A stretch of DNA of 64,000 bases, from contig NZ_LZHG01000033.1 of the NCBI RefSeq assembly GCF_001690355.1, forward strand, positions 62,001 through 126,000, in the 5' to 3' direction. Positions 55,905-64,000 of this stretch are shown here, one piece after another. The notes under the pieces are model-generated. The model searched no databases, had not been told where the DNA came from, and saw only the letters and a program-made list of their open reading frames with translations. This stretch comes from Gilliamella sp. Choc4-2 (GTDB taxonomy: Bacteria > Pseudomonadota > Gammaproteobacteria > Enterobacterales > Orbaceae). Position numbers and translations under genes: made by a program. How positions within the stretch are numbered: the stretch's first letter is position 1; each line of letters opens with the position of its first letter.

Positions 55905-57683
55905 ATGGTATCACCTAATATTCGCAACTATTTAAATGAATTAGCAATTAAGTTAGATAAAACAGATTTTGGTTCAAGAAGCGCTATTATGAGTGAAGCA
56001 CAAGCCTTTTTAGGTATTTCTAAACAAACTATTTACCGACAATTAAAAGAGTTTTGTGGTTGGTCAAGTGATCGGAAATGCAGAGCTGATAAAGGTGATA
56101 CAAGTGTTTCTGATATTGCTTTAAATGCGGTCGGAGCAATATGTAAAGAGTCAGTGCGTGATAATGGTAAACAAACTATGTTTACAACAACAGCAACAAG
56201 TATTGCAAAACAAAATGGTTATGAAATTGGTGTAAGTACTAATCATTTTGCAAGATTATTACGAAACCGCAAAATGAATGTAAAAGCACAGCAAGTGGCC
56301 AATCCTGTTCAGTCATTACGTGCATTGCATCCCAATCATGTGCACGAAGTAGATCCCTCTCTATGCCTAATTTATTACATGAAAGATAAACAACATATTA
56401 TGCGTGACCGTGATTTTTATAAAAACAAGCTAGAGAACTACGCAAAAGTTAAATACAAAGTTTGGCGTTACACATTGTATGACCGTGCATCTGGCATGAT
56501 TATACCTTGGTATGTCGAAGCAGCAGGCGAAAACCAACACTCATTATTCCAATTTTTAATGTTTGCCTGGGGTAAGCAAGATGGGCGGTTATTTCACGGT
56601 GTACCACAACTTCTCTATTGGGATAAAGGTTCGGCTAATACATCATCAGCAATCAAGAACTTGCTAGACCATTTAGAAGTTAAATATCTAGAACACGAGG
56701 CAGGCAATGCAAGGGCTAAAGGTGGTGTTGAAAATGCCAATAATATCATCGAAACACAATTTGAAAGCCGTTTAAAGTTTCAACCTGTCAGCAGTATTGA
56801 TGAGTTAAATCATGCAGCAATGAACTGGGCGGAGGCATATAACGCCAATCGTTTACCAGGACAAGATACACGTTTGCGTCGTATTGGATTATCAGAACCC
56901 GTATCACGTCAATCACTTTGGCAACATATTACGGCAGAGCAATTACGCACATTGCCATCAATAGAAGTTTGCCAAGCCATTATGGCAAGTCGTGAGCAAG
57001 AGCGCCAAGTTAAAGCTGATTTAACCATTAGTTTCAAACATCCACAATCAGAATCATCATTAGTCTATAGTTTAAAAGGCTTAGACGGCATTACGGTAAA
57101 AGATAAAGTCAGTGTTCGGGCGTTAGTGTATGGCGACTGTGCTGTACAAATCGAAGTACCACGTTATGACGGCGAGTCATTAATCTACCGTATTGAGCCA
57201 GATCGCAATTTTGATAAGTTTGGACAACGTTTAGATGCACCAGTGATTGGCGAGGAATATAAATCTAAAGGTGATACTGAAATTGAACAAGCAGCAAAAG
57301 CGATGGATCAAGTTGCATACCCGAACATGACCGAAGATGAAATCAAAAAAGCGAAGCAAAAACAAGTAGCACCGTTCGGTGGTCAGCTCAATACACTCAG
57401 TTATCTAGATGATATTAATCATCCTGCTTACTTTGAACAAAAAGGCAATGAAATTAAAACACCGGAACATTTAAAGCCAGCTACCACAACATTAACGCTA
57501 ACCGCAGCTTTAATGCGTATTACCAATTCAATCGGTCGCAGATTAACAACTGATGAAAATAAGTGGCTATCCGCTCGTTATCAAGATGGTGTACCGGAAG
57601 ATTCGTTAGATTCACTAATTCGTACATTTACAACACCTGTTGCAGTTGGTAACGGTACGACAGGGTTTAGGAGTGTTAAATAA
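55905..57683 (+). CDS. Transposase A (Mu A / BcepMu TnpA-like)
   Basis: 592 residues. N-terminal helix-turn-helix (LGISKQTIYRQLKEF), then an RNase H-like DDE core: Asp150 in HVHEVDPS, Asp240 in LLYWDKGSANTS and Glu276 in AKGGVENANN (35 residues between the last two). A beta-barrel C-terminal domain follows, with a tail that may contact B. It acts at the TGA...TCA ends. Overlaps B by one base. Confidence 0.93.
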   Translation: MVSPNIRNYLNELAIKLDKTDFGSRSAIMSEAQAFLGISKQTIYRQLKEFCGWSSDRKCRADKGDTSVSDIALNAVGAICKESVRDNGKQTMFTTTATSIAKQNGYEIGVSTNHFARLLRNRKMNVKAQQVANPVQSLRALHPNHVHEVDPSLCLIYYMKDKQHIMRDRDFYKNKLENYAKVKYKVWRYTLYDRASGMIIPWYVEAAGENQHSLFQFLMFAWGKQDGRLFHGVPQLLYWDKGSANTSSAIKNLLDHLEVKYLEHEAGNARAKGGVENANNIIETQFESRLKFQPVSSIDELNHAAMNWAEAYNANRLPGQDTRLRRIGLSEPVSRQSLWQHITAEQLRTLPSIEVCQAIMASREQERQVKADLTISFKHPQSESSLVYSLKGLDGITVKDKVSVRALVYGDCAVQIEVPRYDGESLIYRIEPDRNFDKFGQRLDAPVIGEEYKSKGDTEIEQAAKAMDQVAYPNMTEDEIKKAKQKQVAPFGGQLNTLSYLDDINHPAYFEQKGNEIKTPEHLKPATTTLTLTAALMRITNSIGRRLTTDENKWLSARYQDGVPEDSLDSLIRTFTTPVAVGNGTTGFRSVK

Positions 57684-58912
57684 TGCTGAAATTAAAAAGC
57701 GTAATGACGCAATTCAATATCAAACAAGCGCAACTCGCCAAGCATATTGATTATAAAGGCAATTCAATCAGCCAAGCAGTAATTAGCCAGCTTGTTAATC
57801 ACAATATTTGGCCACGCTCTATTAAGCATGAAGAACTAGAGCAGAAGATTGAAAAGGCATTAATAAAATTAGGTTTAAGCAATGATTATTTACTAAATAT
57901 TTTTGAAGAAGAAACTGACACAGCCGAAATCTTGGCGGACGACGCTGTGCCAGTTGACTCAAATGAAAACTTAACAAAGGAGTCAGCCTATATGTTACTA
58001 CGAAAACAAACTATAAATCGAGATGCACGGGCACATTTCCGCATTCCTAGGGATCCATTTACGGATGAAATGACCGAAGATGCCGACGTTTATCTATCTG
58101 ATGATATTCGTTATGTACGTGCTGCAATGCGCCAAACAGCAAAACACGGCGGAATGCTAGCCGTAATTGGTGAGTCGGGTAGCGGTAAATCAACACTACG
58201 GCACGATTTAATTGATTGGATCAATATTAATCATGAACCAATAACGGTTATTGAGCCGTATGTATTAGGGTTGGAAGATAACGAAGTCAAAGGTAAATCA
58301 ATAAAAAGCATGGATATTAGTGGCGCAATCATTAATGCGATTGATCCACAGACCAAACCAAAACGCAGTGCTGAAGCACGAGCACGGCAAATGCATACTT
58401 TACTTAAAAATAGTGCATTATCAGGTCGTAAACATTTAATGATTATTGAAGAAGCTCATGGTTTATCAATTCATACGCTTAAGCATTTAAAACGCTTTTA
58501 CGAGCTACAAGAAGGCTTTAAAAAACTACTGTCAATTATCTTGATTGGGCAAACAGAGCTACAAACAAAACTATCAGAATACAACCCTGAAGTTCGTGAA
58601 GTGGTTCAGCGTTGTGAAGTTGTGAACTTAAAACCACTTGATTTTAAAGTTGAAGAATATATCAAGCATAAATTTTCACGTGTTGATATGGACTATACAA
58701 CGTTATTTGATTCATCTGCATTTAATGAAATCATCAATCGGTTACGTGTTGCAACAACACGTCGAGGTGAAAAGCAAGTGCGTTCATTATGTTATCCATT
58801 AGCAGTAAATAACCTTGTTTCTAACGCATTAAATCTAGCTGCACGCATTGGTGCGCTAAAAGTTACAGGTGAAGTAATTGTTGAGTGTATCAAAGACCGA
58901 GGAGATATCTGA
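57683..58912 (+). CDS. Transposition target ATPase B (Mu B-like)
   Basis: 409 residues. N-terminal helix-turn-helix (FNIKQAQLAKHIDYKGNSIS), AAA ATPase with Walker A GESGSGKST at 163-171, Walker B LMIIEEAHG (around 250) and IGQTEL sensor. Captures target DNA, stimulates A and gives target immunity. Confidence 0.92.
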   Translation: MLKLKSVMTQFNIKQAQLAKHIDYKGNSISQAVISQLVNHNIWPRSIKHEELEQKIEKALIKLGLSNDYLLNIFEEETDTAEILADDAVPVDSNENLTKESAYMLLRKQTINRDARAHFRIPRDPFTDEMTEDADVYLSDDIRYVRAAMRQTAKHGGMLAVIGESGSGKSTLRHDLIDWININHEPITVIEPYVLGLEDNEVKGKSIKSMDISGAIINAIDPQTKPKRSAEARARQMHTLLKNSALSGRKHLMIIEEAHGLSIHTLKHLKRFYELQEGFKKLLSIILIGQTELQTKLSEYNPEVREVVQRCEVVNLKPLDFKVEEYIKHKFSRVDMDYTTLFDSSAFNEIINRLRVATTRRGEKQVRSLCYPLAVNNLVSNALNLAARIGALKVTGEVIVECIKDRGDI

Positions 58913-59184
58913 TGAAAAAGAACCAACTCATCAATAATAGCATCAATGCGGTTAATAAGGCTGTAACTATATTATCTAATGAAGAATTTACCGTCATTGG
59001 TTTTTATCATGATTCACTTTCAAAGCCAACTATTGAAATTGAGCATCACCCAAAGTGCAATAAGTTTATAGCTGTGGGTAAAGCGATGTATTACCGACAT
59101 GAAGGTTATTACAGGTTTGGGCAATTTGAATTAAATGGCTGCCGAGTTATATGGAAAGAACGCGATATTAGTCGCTTGCATTAA
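58912..59184 (+). CDS. Small early protein of unknown function
   Basis: About 90 residues; start ATG overlaps the stop of B (TGATG). Seen: INNSINAVNKAVTILSNEEF, IEIEHHPKCNKFIAVGKAMY, RHEGYYRFGQFELNGCRVIW. It has two Cys and several His but no named motif. Confidence 0.6.
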   Translation: MKKNQLINNSINAVNKAVTILSNEEFTVIGFYHDSLSKPTIEIEHHPKCNKFIAVGKAMYYRHEGYYRFGQFELNGCRVIWKERDISRLH

Positions 59185-59203
59185 TCGAATAGGAGCTATA
59201 GAA

Positions 59204-59725
59204 ATGATAAAGACTAAAAAACGTATTAAAACTACCGCATCAATCTATGTTGTGCAATCAAAAGATCAAGCAACAGAGGCTATTAAATATTTAGGCGATA
59301 TACAGCGTGAATTAATCCGATTAGAAACCGAAATGAACGATAAGATCGCTGAAATTACTGCAAGTTATTCATCAAGTATTGAAGTATTAAAAAAGAAGTC
59401 AGTAGAAATACAAAAAGGTATCCAAATTTGGTGCGAAGCAAATCGTGATGAACTGACTAATGGCGGTAAAGTTAAGTCTGCAAATCTAGTTACTGGTGAG
59501 GTTCAGTGGCGTAATCGACCGCCATCTTGCACTATTCGTGGTTCCGAATCAGTTATTGAGGCATTGAAAGAACTCAAATTAACGCGATTTATTCGTACTA
59601 AAGAAGAAATCAACAAAGAAGCTATTTTAAACGAGCCAAATGCAGTAGCGCATGTTCCTGGCATCACTATCAAAAAAGATGTTGAAGATTTTGCGATAGT
59701 GCCATTCGAACAGGAGGTTATCTAA
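59204..59725 (+). CDS. Host-nuclease inhibitor Gam (Mu Gam-like)
   Basis: 173 residues from MIKTKKRIKT, chosen because AGGAG lies upstream. Seen: coiled coil (IQRELIRLETEMNDKIAEIT), IQKGIQIWCEANRDELTNGG and VKSANLVTGEVQWRNRPPS, the Mu Gam signature. Ku-like protein that coats DNA ends against RecBCD. Confidence 0.9.
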   Translation: MIKTKKRIKTTASIYVVQSKDQATEAIKYLGDIQRELIRLETEMNDKIAEITASYSSSIEVLKKKSVEIQKGIQIWCEANRDELTNGGKVKSANLVTGEVQWRNRPPSCTIRGSESVIEALKELKLTRFIRTKEEINKEAILNEPNAVAHVPGITIKKDVEDFAIVPFEQEVI

Positions 59726-59727
59726 TC

Positions 59728-59871
59728 ATGCAAACACAAGATTTTTATATTTTGTATCAATTTATCCTTAGTCAAATGCCTAATTTTATTGAGTATTGTA
59801 AAGAACGTGACTTATCGGCATGTGAAGCCGATCGTATTGTTGACGAGTTAGAGGAATTAGCAAATGGCTAA
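59728..59871 (+). CDS. 47-residue early protein
   Basis: Starts three bases after gam's stop with an AGGAGG 11 bases upstream. Reads MQTQDFYILYQFILSQMPNF, IEYCKERDLSACEADRIVDE, LEELANG. Its end overlaps the next start by eight bases, typical of packed early genes. Function unknown. Confidence 0.55.
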   Translation: MQTQDFYILYQFILSQMPNFIEYCKERDLSACEADRIVDELEELANG

Positions 59872-60067
59872 ATTCTCTAACCCTAAGCGTTATATGCCCG
59901 ACCATTATATCTCCATCAGCCATGAACATTCATTTATGCGTGAGGTAACTAGTCAGGGCTATGTTGATGGAAAGCAGTACGATGAACTTTATGCTGAATA
60001 TACAAAATTAAAATCAGCTAAAACATTAAAACAACGTTTGGTTAGTTTTTTTAAGGTGTTTTTATGA
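59864..60067 (+). CDS. Small early protein of unknown function
   Basis: 67 residues, basic: FSNPKRYMPDHYISISHEHS...KTLKQRLVSFFKVFL, with a hydrophobic C-terminus. Overlaps both neighbours by a few bases, supporting translation. Confidence 0.5.
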   Translation: MAKFSNPKRYMPDHYISISHEHSFMREVTSQGYVDGKQYDELYAEYTKLKSAKTLKQRLVSFFKVFL

Positions 60068-60762
60068 CAAATAATAATGAAAAGTACATTGATAAAATCA
60101 AAAAACTTTTAGCATTAGCAAAATCAACTAATCCACATGAAGCTGCTATTGCTATGCAAAGAGCACTAAAGTTAATGAAAGAACACGATATTAATGCTAG
60201 TGATGTTGAACTATTTTCAATTAACGAATCAATGGCAAAACGTACACCAACTGATGCAGAAAAACAACCGTCTTATGTCGGTATATTGGCTAATGTTATT
60301 TGTTCTGCATTTGGGGTTAAAGGTTATTTTTGTTATAACAATGAAACGAATCACATGACTGTTAAATTTTATGGAATGAGAGAACGCCCTCAGCTTGCAG
60401 CATATGCGTTTGATGTTCTTGTAAGATTGATTATTAAGGCGCGTAAAGAGTTTTTGAATGGCCAAAATAAGCGTATTAAAAAATCAACAAAAATGGCTAG
60501 AGCAGATCAATTTTGCATTGGGTGGATTAATGGAATTTATAATGTTTTAAGTAAGTTCGTTATACCTGATGATGAAAATAAAATACTAAATAAATATGAA
60601 CAGGAAAAGCTTGATTTATCAGAAGCAACATTACGCAATACTAAAAACTGCAATGGTGCAGATGACGCTAAATATAAAGGGTATTTAGCTGGAAAAAACA
60701 TAAAACTGAATCATGGTTTATCTGGTTCAGGTAATTCTCCATCATTAATAGGAGTTAAATAG
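60064..60762 (+). CDS. DUF2786 family protein
   Basis: 232 residues. The N-terminal KYIDKIKKLLALAKSTNPHE followed by AAIAMQRALKLMKEHDI is the DUF2786 signature. A second domain follows (ICSAFGVKGYFCYN, YAFDVLVRLIIKARKEFL, FCIGWINGIYNVLSKFV). Frequent among early genes of Mu-like phages; biochemical role unknown. Confidence 0.8.
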   Translation: MTNNNEKYIDKIKKLLALAKSTNPHEAAIAMQRALKLMKEHDINASDVELFSINESMAKRTPTDAEKQPSYVGILANVICSAFGVKGYFCYNNETNHMTVKFYGMRERPQLAAYAFDVLVRLIIKARKEFLNGQNKRIKKSTKMARADQFCIGWINGIYNVLSKFVIPDDENKILNKYEQEKLDLSEATLRNTKNCNGADDAKYKGYLAGKNIKLNHGLSGSGNSPSLIGVK

Positions 60763-61164
60763 ATGAAATCTAAATACATCAAGCTGATTCATATTGCAAA
60801 ATCTCAACTTAATCTAGATGACGATACATATCGTCATCTATTACTGACTATAACTAAAAAAACTAGCACTAAGGATATGACAGTTTGGGAACTAGAAAAA
60901 GTTATAACTAATTTGAAATTAAAAGGTTTTAAAGTTAAATCATCAAAAAAAACGGGGAAGATAACAGCTACAGAACCAGTTCATAAAAAAATACGCTCAT
61001 TATGGCTAGCACTAGCTGATGCAGGTGAAATCAAAAATCGTTCTGAAAAAGCTATCAATTCTTATGTAAAACGTATTACTGGTGTTGAAGTGATGGATTG
61101 GCTGACTCAAAAACAAGCAATGGTTGTAATTGAAAGCCTAAAAAGTTGGCAAGCTCGCATATAA
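60763..61164 (+). CDS. GemA/Gp16 family regulatory protein
   Basis: 133 residues: KYIKLIHIAKSQLNLDDDTY, TSTKDMTVWELEKVITNLKL, KIRSLWLALADAGEIKNRSE, YVKRITGVEVMDWLTQKQAM, matching DUF1018 (Mu GemA). GemA modulates host gene expression and DNA supercoiling in Mu. Confidence 0.88.
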   Translation: MKSKYIKLIHIAKSQLNLDDDTYRHLLLTITKKTSTKDMTVWELEKVITNLKLKGFKVKSSKKTGKITATEPVHKKIRSLWLALADAGEIKNRSEKAINSYVKRITGVEVMDWLTQKQAMVVIESLKSWQARI

Positions 61165-61174
61165 AGGAAGAAGC

Positions 61175-61681
61175 ATGAAATTAACACGTTGCCCAATTTG
61201 TCATAACGAAATTAATTTAGAAGCATTAGTCGAAGATGATTCTGGCAGAGAACTACTTATATTAGTAAGTAATTTAAACTATGGCTGTGCTAAACCGATG
61301 ATTGCCTATATTGGTTTATTTCGTACTCAAAAATCAAATTTAAGTAATTCTAGAGCAGTAAACTTAATTAATGAAGTTCTGAAATTATATCAACCAAGCA
61401 GGCATCTAGCTCACGCACTACGGGAAACAGTTAATAATATTCACGCTAAGCGTTTAACTAGTGAGTATAAACCGTTTAAAAATCATAACTACTTAAAATC
61501 TGTTTATGAATCAACTAAGCATTTATTTGCATATGTTGAACATAAAGAAGAAGACAAACCAATTCGTAGTAGTAATGAAGAATATTTTGAACAGATGTAT
61601 AGGGCTGGTGTTGACTTTAGTAAATTAGAAAAAAATATACCTGGCGCACTAGATTGGTATAAGAAGAAAACAGGAGCGTAA
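61175..61681 (+). CDS. Early protein with N-terminal CPxC motif
   Basis: 168 residues. RCPICHNEINLEALVEDDSG suggests half of a zinc site, with a later Cys in NLNYGCAKPM. FRTQKSNLSNSRAVNLINEV and the rest are helical. Proteins of this kind lie between gemA and mor in related phages. I cannot name a function. Confidence 0.6.
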   Translation: MKLTRCPICHNEINLEALVEDDSGRELLILVSNLNYGCAKPMIAYIGLFRTQKSNLSNSRAVNLINEVLKLYQPSRHLAHALRETVNNIHAKRLTSEYKPFKNHNYLKSVYESTKHLFAYVEHKEEDKPIRSSNEEYFEQMYRAGVDFSKLEKNIPGALDWYKKKTGA

Positions 61682-61684
61682 ATT

Positions 61685-62047
61685 ATGACTAAATCTGCAA
61701 TGTCTATTAAACGTCATGAATTACTAACACATGTATCATTATCTGTAGCTAACGATGCGATGGATTACGGTTTACCTGAAGATATTGCAGTTCATCTTGG
61801 TGATAGTATTGCAAATACAATTTCAGAACTGTTTGGCGGTCAGAACATTACGTTTCCACGTGACTACAGATTCAAACTAAACCAACGTGACTTGCAAATC
61901 TATAATGCATTTAAAGGCAATAACTACGCAGAACTAAGTCAAAAATATAAAATGACAGAACGAGGTATCAGAAAAGTAATCGACCGAGTTCATAAACGAA
62001 TGATAAAAGAAAAACAACCAACACTGTTTGATTTTAATGACGCCTAA
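61685..62047 (+). CDS. Mor/C-family transcription activator
   Basis: 120 residues: DAMDYGLPEDIAVHLGDSIA, ELFGGQNITFPRDYRFKLNQ, RDLQIYNAFKGNNYAELSQK, YKMTERGIRKVIDRVHKRMI. This is the Mu Mor/C fold with a C-terminal helix-turn-helix. It is the only such gene in the prophage and the last early gene, so it probably switches on both late promoters directly. Confidence 0.9.
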   Translation: MTKSAMSIKRHELLTHVSLSVANDAMDYGLPEDIAVHLGDSIANTISELFGGQNITFPRDYRFKLNQRDLQIYNAFKGNNYAELSQKYKMTERGIRKVIDRVHKRMIKEKQPTLFDFNDA

Positions 62048-62082
62048 TTAATTTTTGAGCAAAAATTTTTAGGCAATTTTTT
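62042..62082 (+). terminator. Terminator of the early operon
   Basis: GCCTAA...TTAGGC with an inner ATTTTTG/CAAAAAT arm and a following T run (AATTTTTTATTT). It begins at the mor stop codon, about 110 bp from the prophage end, and keeps early transcription from running into host DNA. The rest of the 62048-62193 interval is the phage end region. Confidence 0.8.
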
Positions 62083-62139
62083 ATTTCATATTTTGTAACA
62101 CTTTTTCAAAAAACAATTTCATTATTTCCCTGTTTATTT

Positions 62140-62193
62140 TGTTATATCCCATTTATCTCATCATTCTGTTATTATTTATCATGTTCTATTTCA
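62140..62193 (-). repeat. Prophage terminal sequence (early-gene end)
   Basis: On the minus strand it reads TGAAATAGAACATGATAAAT then AATAACAGAATGATGAGATA. TGATAA at positions 13-18 matches the position in the other end, and TGATGAGATAAAT about 17 bases further in may be a second, weaker site. Candidate transposase-binding region. Confidence 0.55.
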
Positions 62194-62199
62194 ATAAAG
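62194..62199 (+). repeat. Target-site duplication, right copy (ATAAAG)
   Basis: ATAAAG follows the terminal CA of the prophage and is identical to the hexamer at 26515-26520. Confidence 0.75.
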
Positions 62200-62257
62200 G
62201 CTCAATGATGATTTTAATATCATTTTAATTTTTTAAATGTTTATAGATTAATGATAG

Positions 62258-62281
62258 TAAAAAGCCTATACCATTTAGGCT
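62258..62281 (-). terminator. Terminator of the ydgA-like gene
   Basis: AGCCTA / TAGGCT stem (62263-62281) with a T run on the minus strand (A run at 62258-62263), about 40 bp after the stop codon. Confidence 0.7.
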
Positions 62282-62319
62282 GTAATGATATAGGCGATGA
62301 TTAATTTCATTTGAATAAA

Positions 62320-63867
62320 TTAATAATAACCAAAGAAATTTTTGAAGAATTCTTTTTTAGTCATTGTGTTACCATTAATGTAGGTTTCTTCACGATCTCT
62401 TGAGTAGTCAATGTCAGTAAAAATTCCTTTAACATTATCTTTTTTTAACGTAATAAATGGTATATTGTTATTTGCGTATAAAGATGCCATCAATTCAAGG
62501 TGTTTACTTGTTTTGTTAACTTCCTCTGATGTTACTGTAGTATCAGACGGTTTTTCAATTTGTGCAAGAAAATGAGCAATGATTCTGAATGGAGCATCAA
62601 TTTTTAATTTTATTGATTTAACTTGATCGATGTCCTCTAACAACAGTGAACCAGTGCTACCAAGTATATCGATATCACCACTAACGTTGATATCGCCTTC
62701 TTCATTATGCCAGTTTAAGCTTTTAATTGAAAATTTCATATTTGTTTGTGTATTTTCATCTAATTCAGGCATATCTTGATTAGAATATAAAGGATAGTTA
62801 ATGAATTTCGGAACAATGCCTTCATAATTAAAATCAAATACACCTGAACCTAAATTTTGCTTACCAAATATAATAGAATTAATATTTGTACTCAATGATC
62901 CATTTGCCATTTTTATATTGTTTAATTGACCATTTTGTTTTATTGATAATTGATTTATTTGAATTAATGGTAATTCTTGTTTTAGTGTGTTTTCTTTTCT
63001 TATTTTTATTTTTTGAAAGCTGGTGTCATTTTTATAACTTGAAATAGTAAAATTTCCATTTCTGTTGATATTAAATGTATAGTTTCCTTGATTTTCAATA
63101 TTATCAGAATCCAAGTTTATCAATTCATTTGTATTTTCAGTATTAATATGAAGATTGCCGATATTTATTTTATAATCAACATTAGAGCTATTATTAGAGG
63201 TTGCTGATATGTTTAATTTTTCCATGGAAAAAAAATTATTTTTATCTAATGCGTAATTCAATTTAGCAAATTGCGCGGTTGATGATATGCAACTTAGGCT
63301 TTCATCTCCTTCAAAAGATAATTGACCTTTAGAGATATCTAATTGACCATCTAATGAATCTATTTCATTATTGGTTAAAGTGATAGCTTTATTAATAAGT
63401 TTGAATGTTAAATATTTACCATAACTTATTCCTAGATGTGCATTGATTAAAGAACTATTACCAGCAATTTTCCAAAGTTTTGGCGATGTTTCTTCATTCA
63501 TTTCATATTCAATCCAAGCCATTTGTGGTTTTAAAATACCATTTTTAATTGCAGAAAGGGGGAATGGACCATGATGAATGGTAATATCATCATCAAACAC
63601 TTTTAAAGGCTTTTCGTTTGGTTCTGTTTTATCTTTCGGTAAGAGGGTAATAATAAGATGTAATTTTGTAGAAAAGATATTTCTTTCATAGTTGCTTTTG
63701 GTAATATTAAGGTTATAAAGATCCTGATTTTTATTCGCTATATCAGTAATTTTCGAAAGATTATTATCGATATTACTTTCAATAGCTTTACCTGTGTGCC
63801 ATGAGGTAAAAATAGTTCCAACTCCTAATACTGCAATAATGCCAACAGCTAAAATACTTTTTTTCAT
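62320..63867 (-). CDS. YdgA-family (DUF945) protein
   Basis: 515 residues. One N-terminal membrane anchor (ILAVGIIAVLGVGTIFTSWH) and a periplasmic region with NITKSNYERNIFSTKLHLII and an extended beta-rich middle, as in E. coli YdgA/YihF. The family is periplasmic and of unknown function. Intact; the prophage inserted beyond its terminator. Confidence 0.82.
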   Translation of the reverse strand: MKKSILAVGIIAVLGVGTIFTSWHTGKAIESNIDNNLSKITDIANKNQDLYNLNITKSNYERNIFSTKLHLIITLLPKDKTEPNEKPLKVFDDDITIHHGPFPLSAIKNGILKPQMAWIEYEMNEETSPKLWKIAGNSSLINAHLGISYGKYLTFKLINKAITLTNNEIDSLDGQLDISKGQLSFEGDESLSCISSTAQFAKLNYALDKNNFFSMEKLNISATSNNSSNVDYKINIGNLHINTENTNELINLDSDNIENQGNYTFNINRNGNFTISSYKNDTSFQKIKIRKENTLKQELPLIQINQLSIKQNGQLNNIKMANGSLSTNINSIIFGKQNLGSGVFDFNYEGIVPKFINYPLYSNQDMPELDENTQTNMKFSIKSLNWHNEEGDINVSGDIDILGSTGSLLLEDIDQVKSIKLKIDAPFRIIAHFLAQIEKPSDTTVTSEEVNKTSKHLELMASLYANNNIPFITLKKDNVKGIFTDIDYSRDREETYINGNTMTKKEFFKNFFGYY

Positions 63868-64000
63868 TGTGATTCTCTACTAGTTCATAATATTTTAAAG
63901 GTTATTTCATATTGAGGAATATCAGTAGTCAACAAATTATATATACTTTATAAGCGAAATAGATGATTTGTATTTATTCTGATTTCATTAATTTTAATCG

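Larger units (their letters stand above)
26521..62193 (+). mobile_element. Mu-type transposable prophage, about 35.7 kb, apparently complete
   Basis: Ends were read from the sequence. The left end is TGATGCGGCGCGTGATAATT. The right end, on the minus strand, is TGAAATAGAACATGATAAAT. Both start with TGA and carry TGATAA at positions 13-18. The element is bounded by direct ATAAAG copies. Size fits one Mu headful. It contains an early replicative-transposition module running right, repressor and accessory genes, and lysis, head and siphovirus-type tail genes running left. No gene appears broken, so it may be inducible. Inserted between ribE and a ydgA-like gene. Confidence 0.92.

Overview
The window is AT-rich chromosomal DNA of a gammaproteobacterium carrying one apparently complete Mu-type transposable prophage. 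Gene content (waaC-waaF-hldD, cmoM, tamA-tamB, sulA with LexA boxes, bamE, dusA, rep, uvrA, a YdgA-like protein) resembles Enterobacterales. The strong AT bias and short divergent versions of these genes suggest a host-associated lineage such as Orbaceae (Gilliamella/Frischella type). That placement is an inference; no 16S gene is present.

Left chromosomal part (1-26,520): LPS inner-core genes (waaC, waaF, hldD); cmoM and plsC; a stand-alone MnmD methyltransferase lacking the usual MnmC oxidase half; tamB-tamA; hpt, tadA, dapB and fklB; then bamE, dusA, rep and a tRNA-Arg(TCT). Downstream of the tRNA lie about 1.7 kb of decayed phage DNA (a HigB/HigA-like toxin-antitoxin remnant and a lambda-P-like replication pseudogene). 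Then come a YhcH-family gene, uvrA (near-consensus LexA box), plsY, sulA (two overlapping LexA boxes), crcB and ribE.

Prophage (26,521-62,193; about 35.7 kb): both ends begin TGA with TGATAA at the same internal offset. They are flanked by the direct repeat ATAAAG (26,515-26,520 and 62,194-62,199), which looks like a 6-bp target duplication. The layout is BcepMu-like rather than Mu-like. The repressor region is internal (about 54.2 kb). Early genes (Ner-like, IclR-like, transposase A, ATPase B, Gam, GemA, Mor/C activator) run right to one end, and late genes run left to the other. Late genes comprise a lysis cassette (holin, Sec-type transglycosylase, Rz/Rz1), Mu-type head genes (terminase, portal, F, G, protease with nested scaffold, decoration, capsid) and a non-contractile D3112/B3-type tail. 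The tail module has a tube protein, a tail chaperone with a T-TTT-TTT -1 frameshift site, a 1050-residue tape measure, BR0599-type and J-like tip proteins, a second diverged tube-like protein, and fibres with a chaperone. A nearly identical element precedes both the lysis cassette and the protease gene and looks like a pair of Mor/C-activated late promoters.

Accessory genes lie between repressor and lysis cassette (50.3-53.8 kb): a tail-anchored protein translationally coupled to the repressor and sharing its QIAGxxIY motif, a small lipoprotein, and a coupled pair of a YejK/NdpA-type nucleoid-associated protein and a membrane protein. This is the best place in the window to look for an undescribed exclusion, defence or lysogeny-control system. 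Right of the prophage is a YdgA-family gene (62,320-63,867). The prophage sits between ribE and this gene and breaks no recognisable coding sequence.
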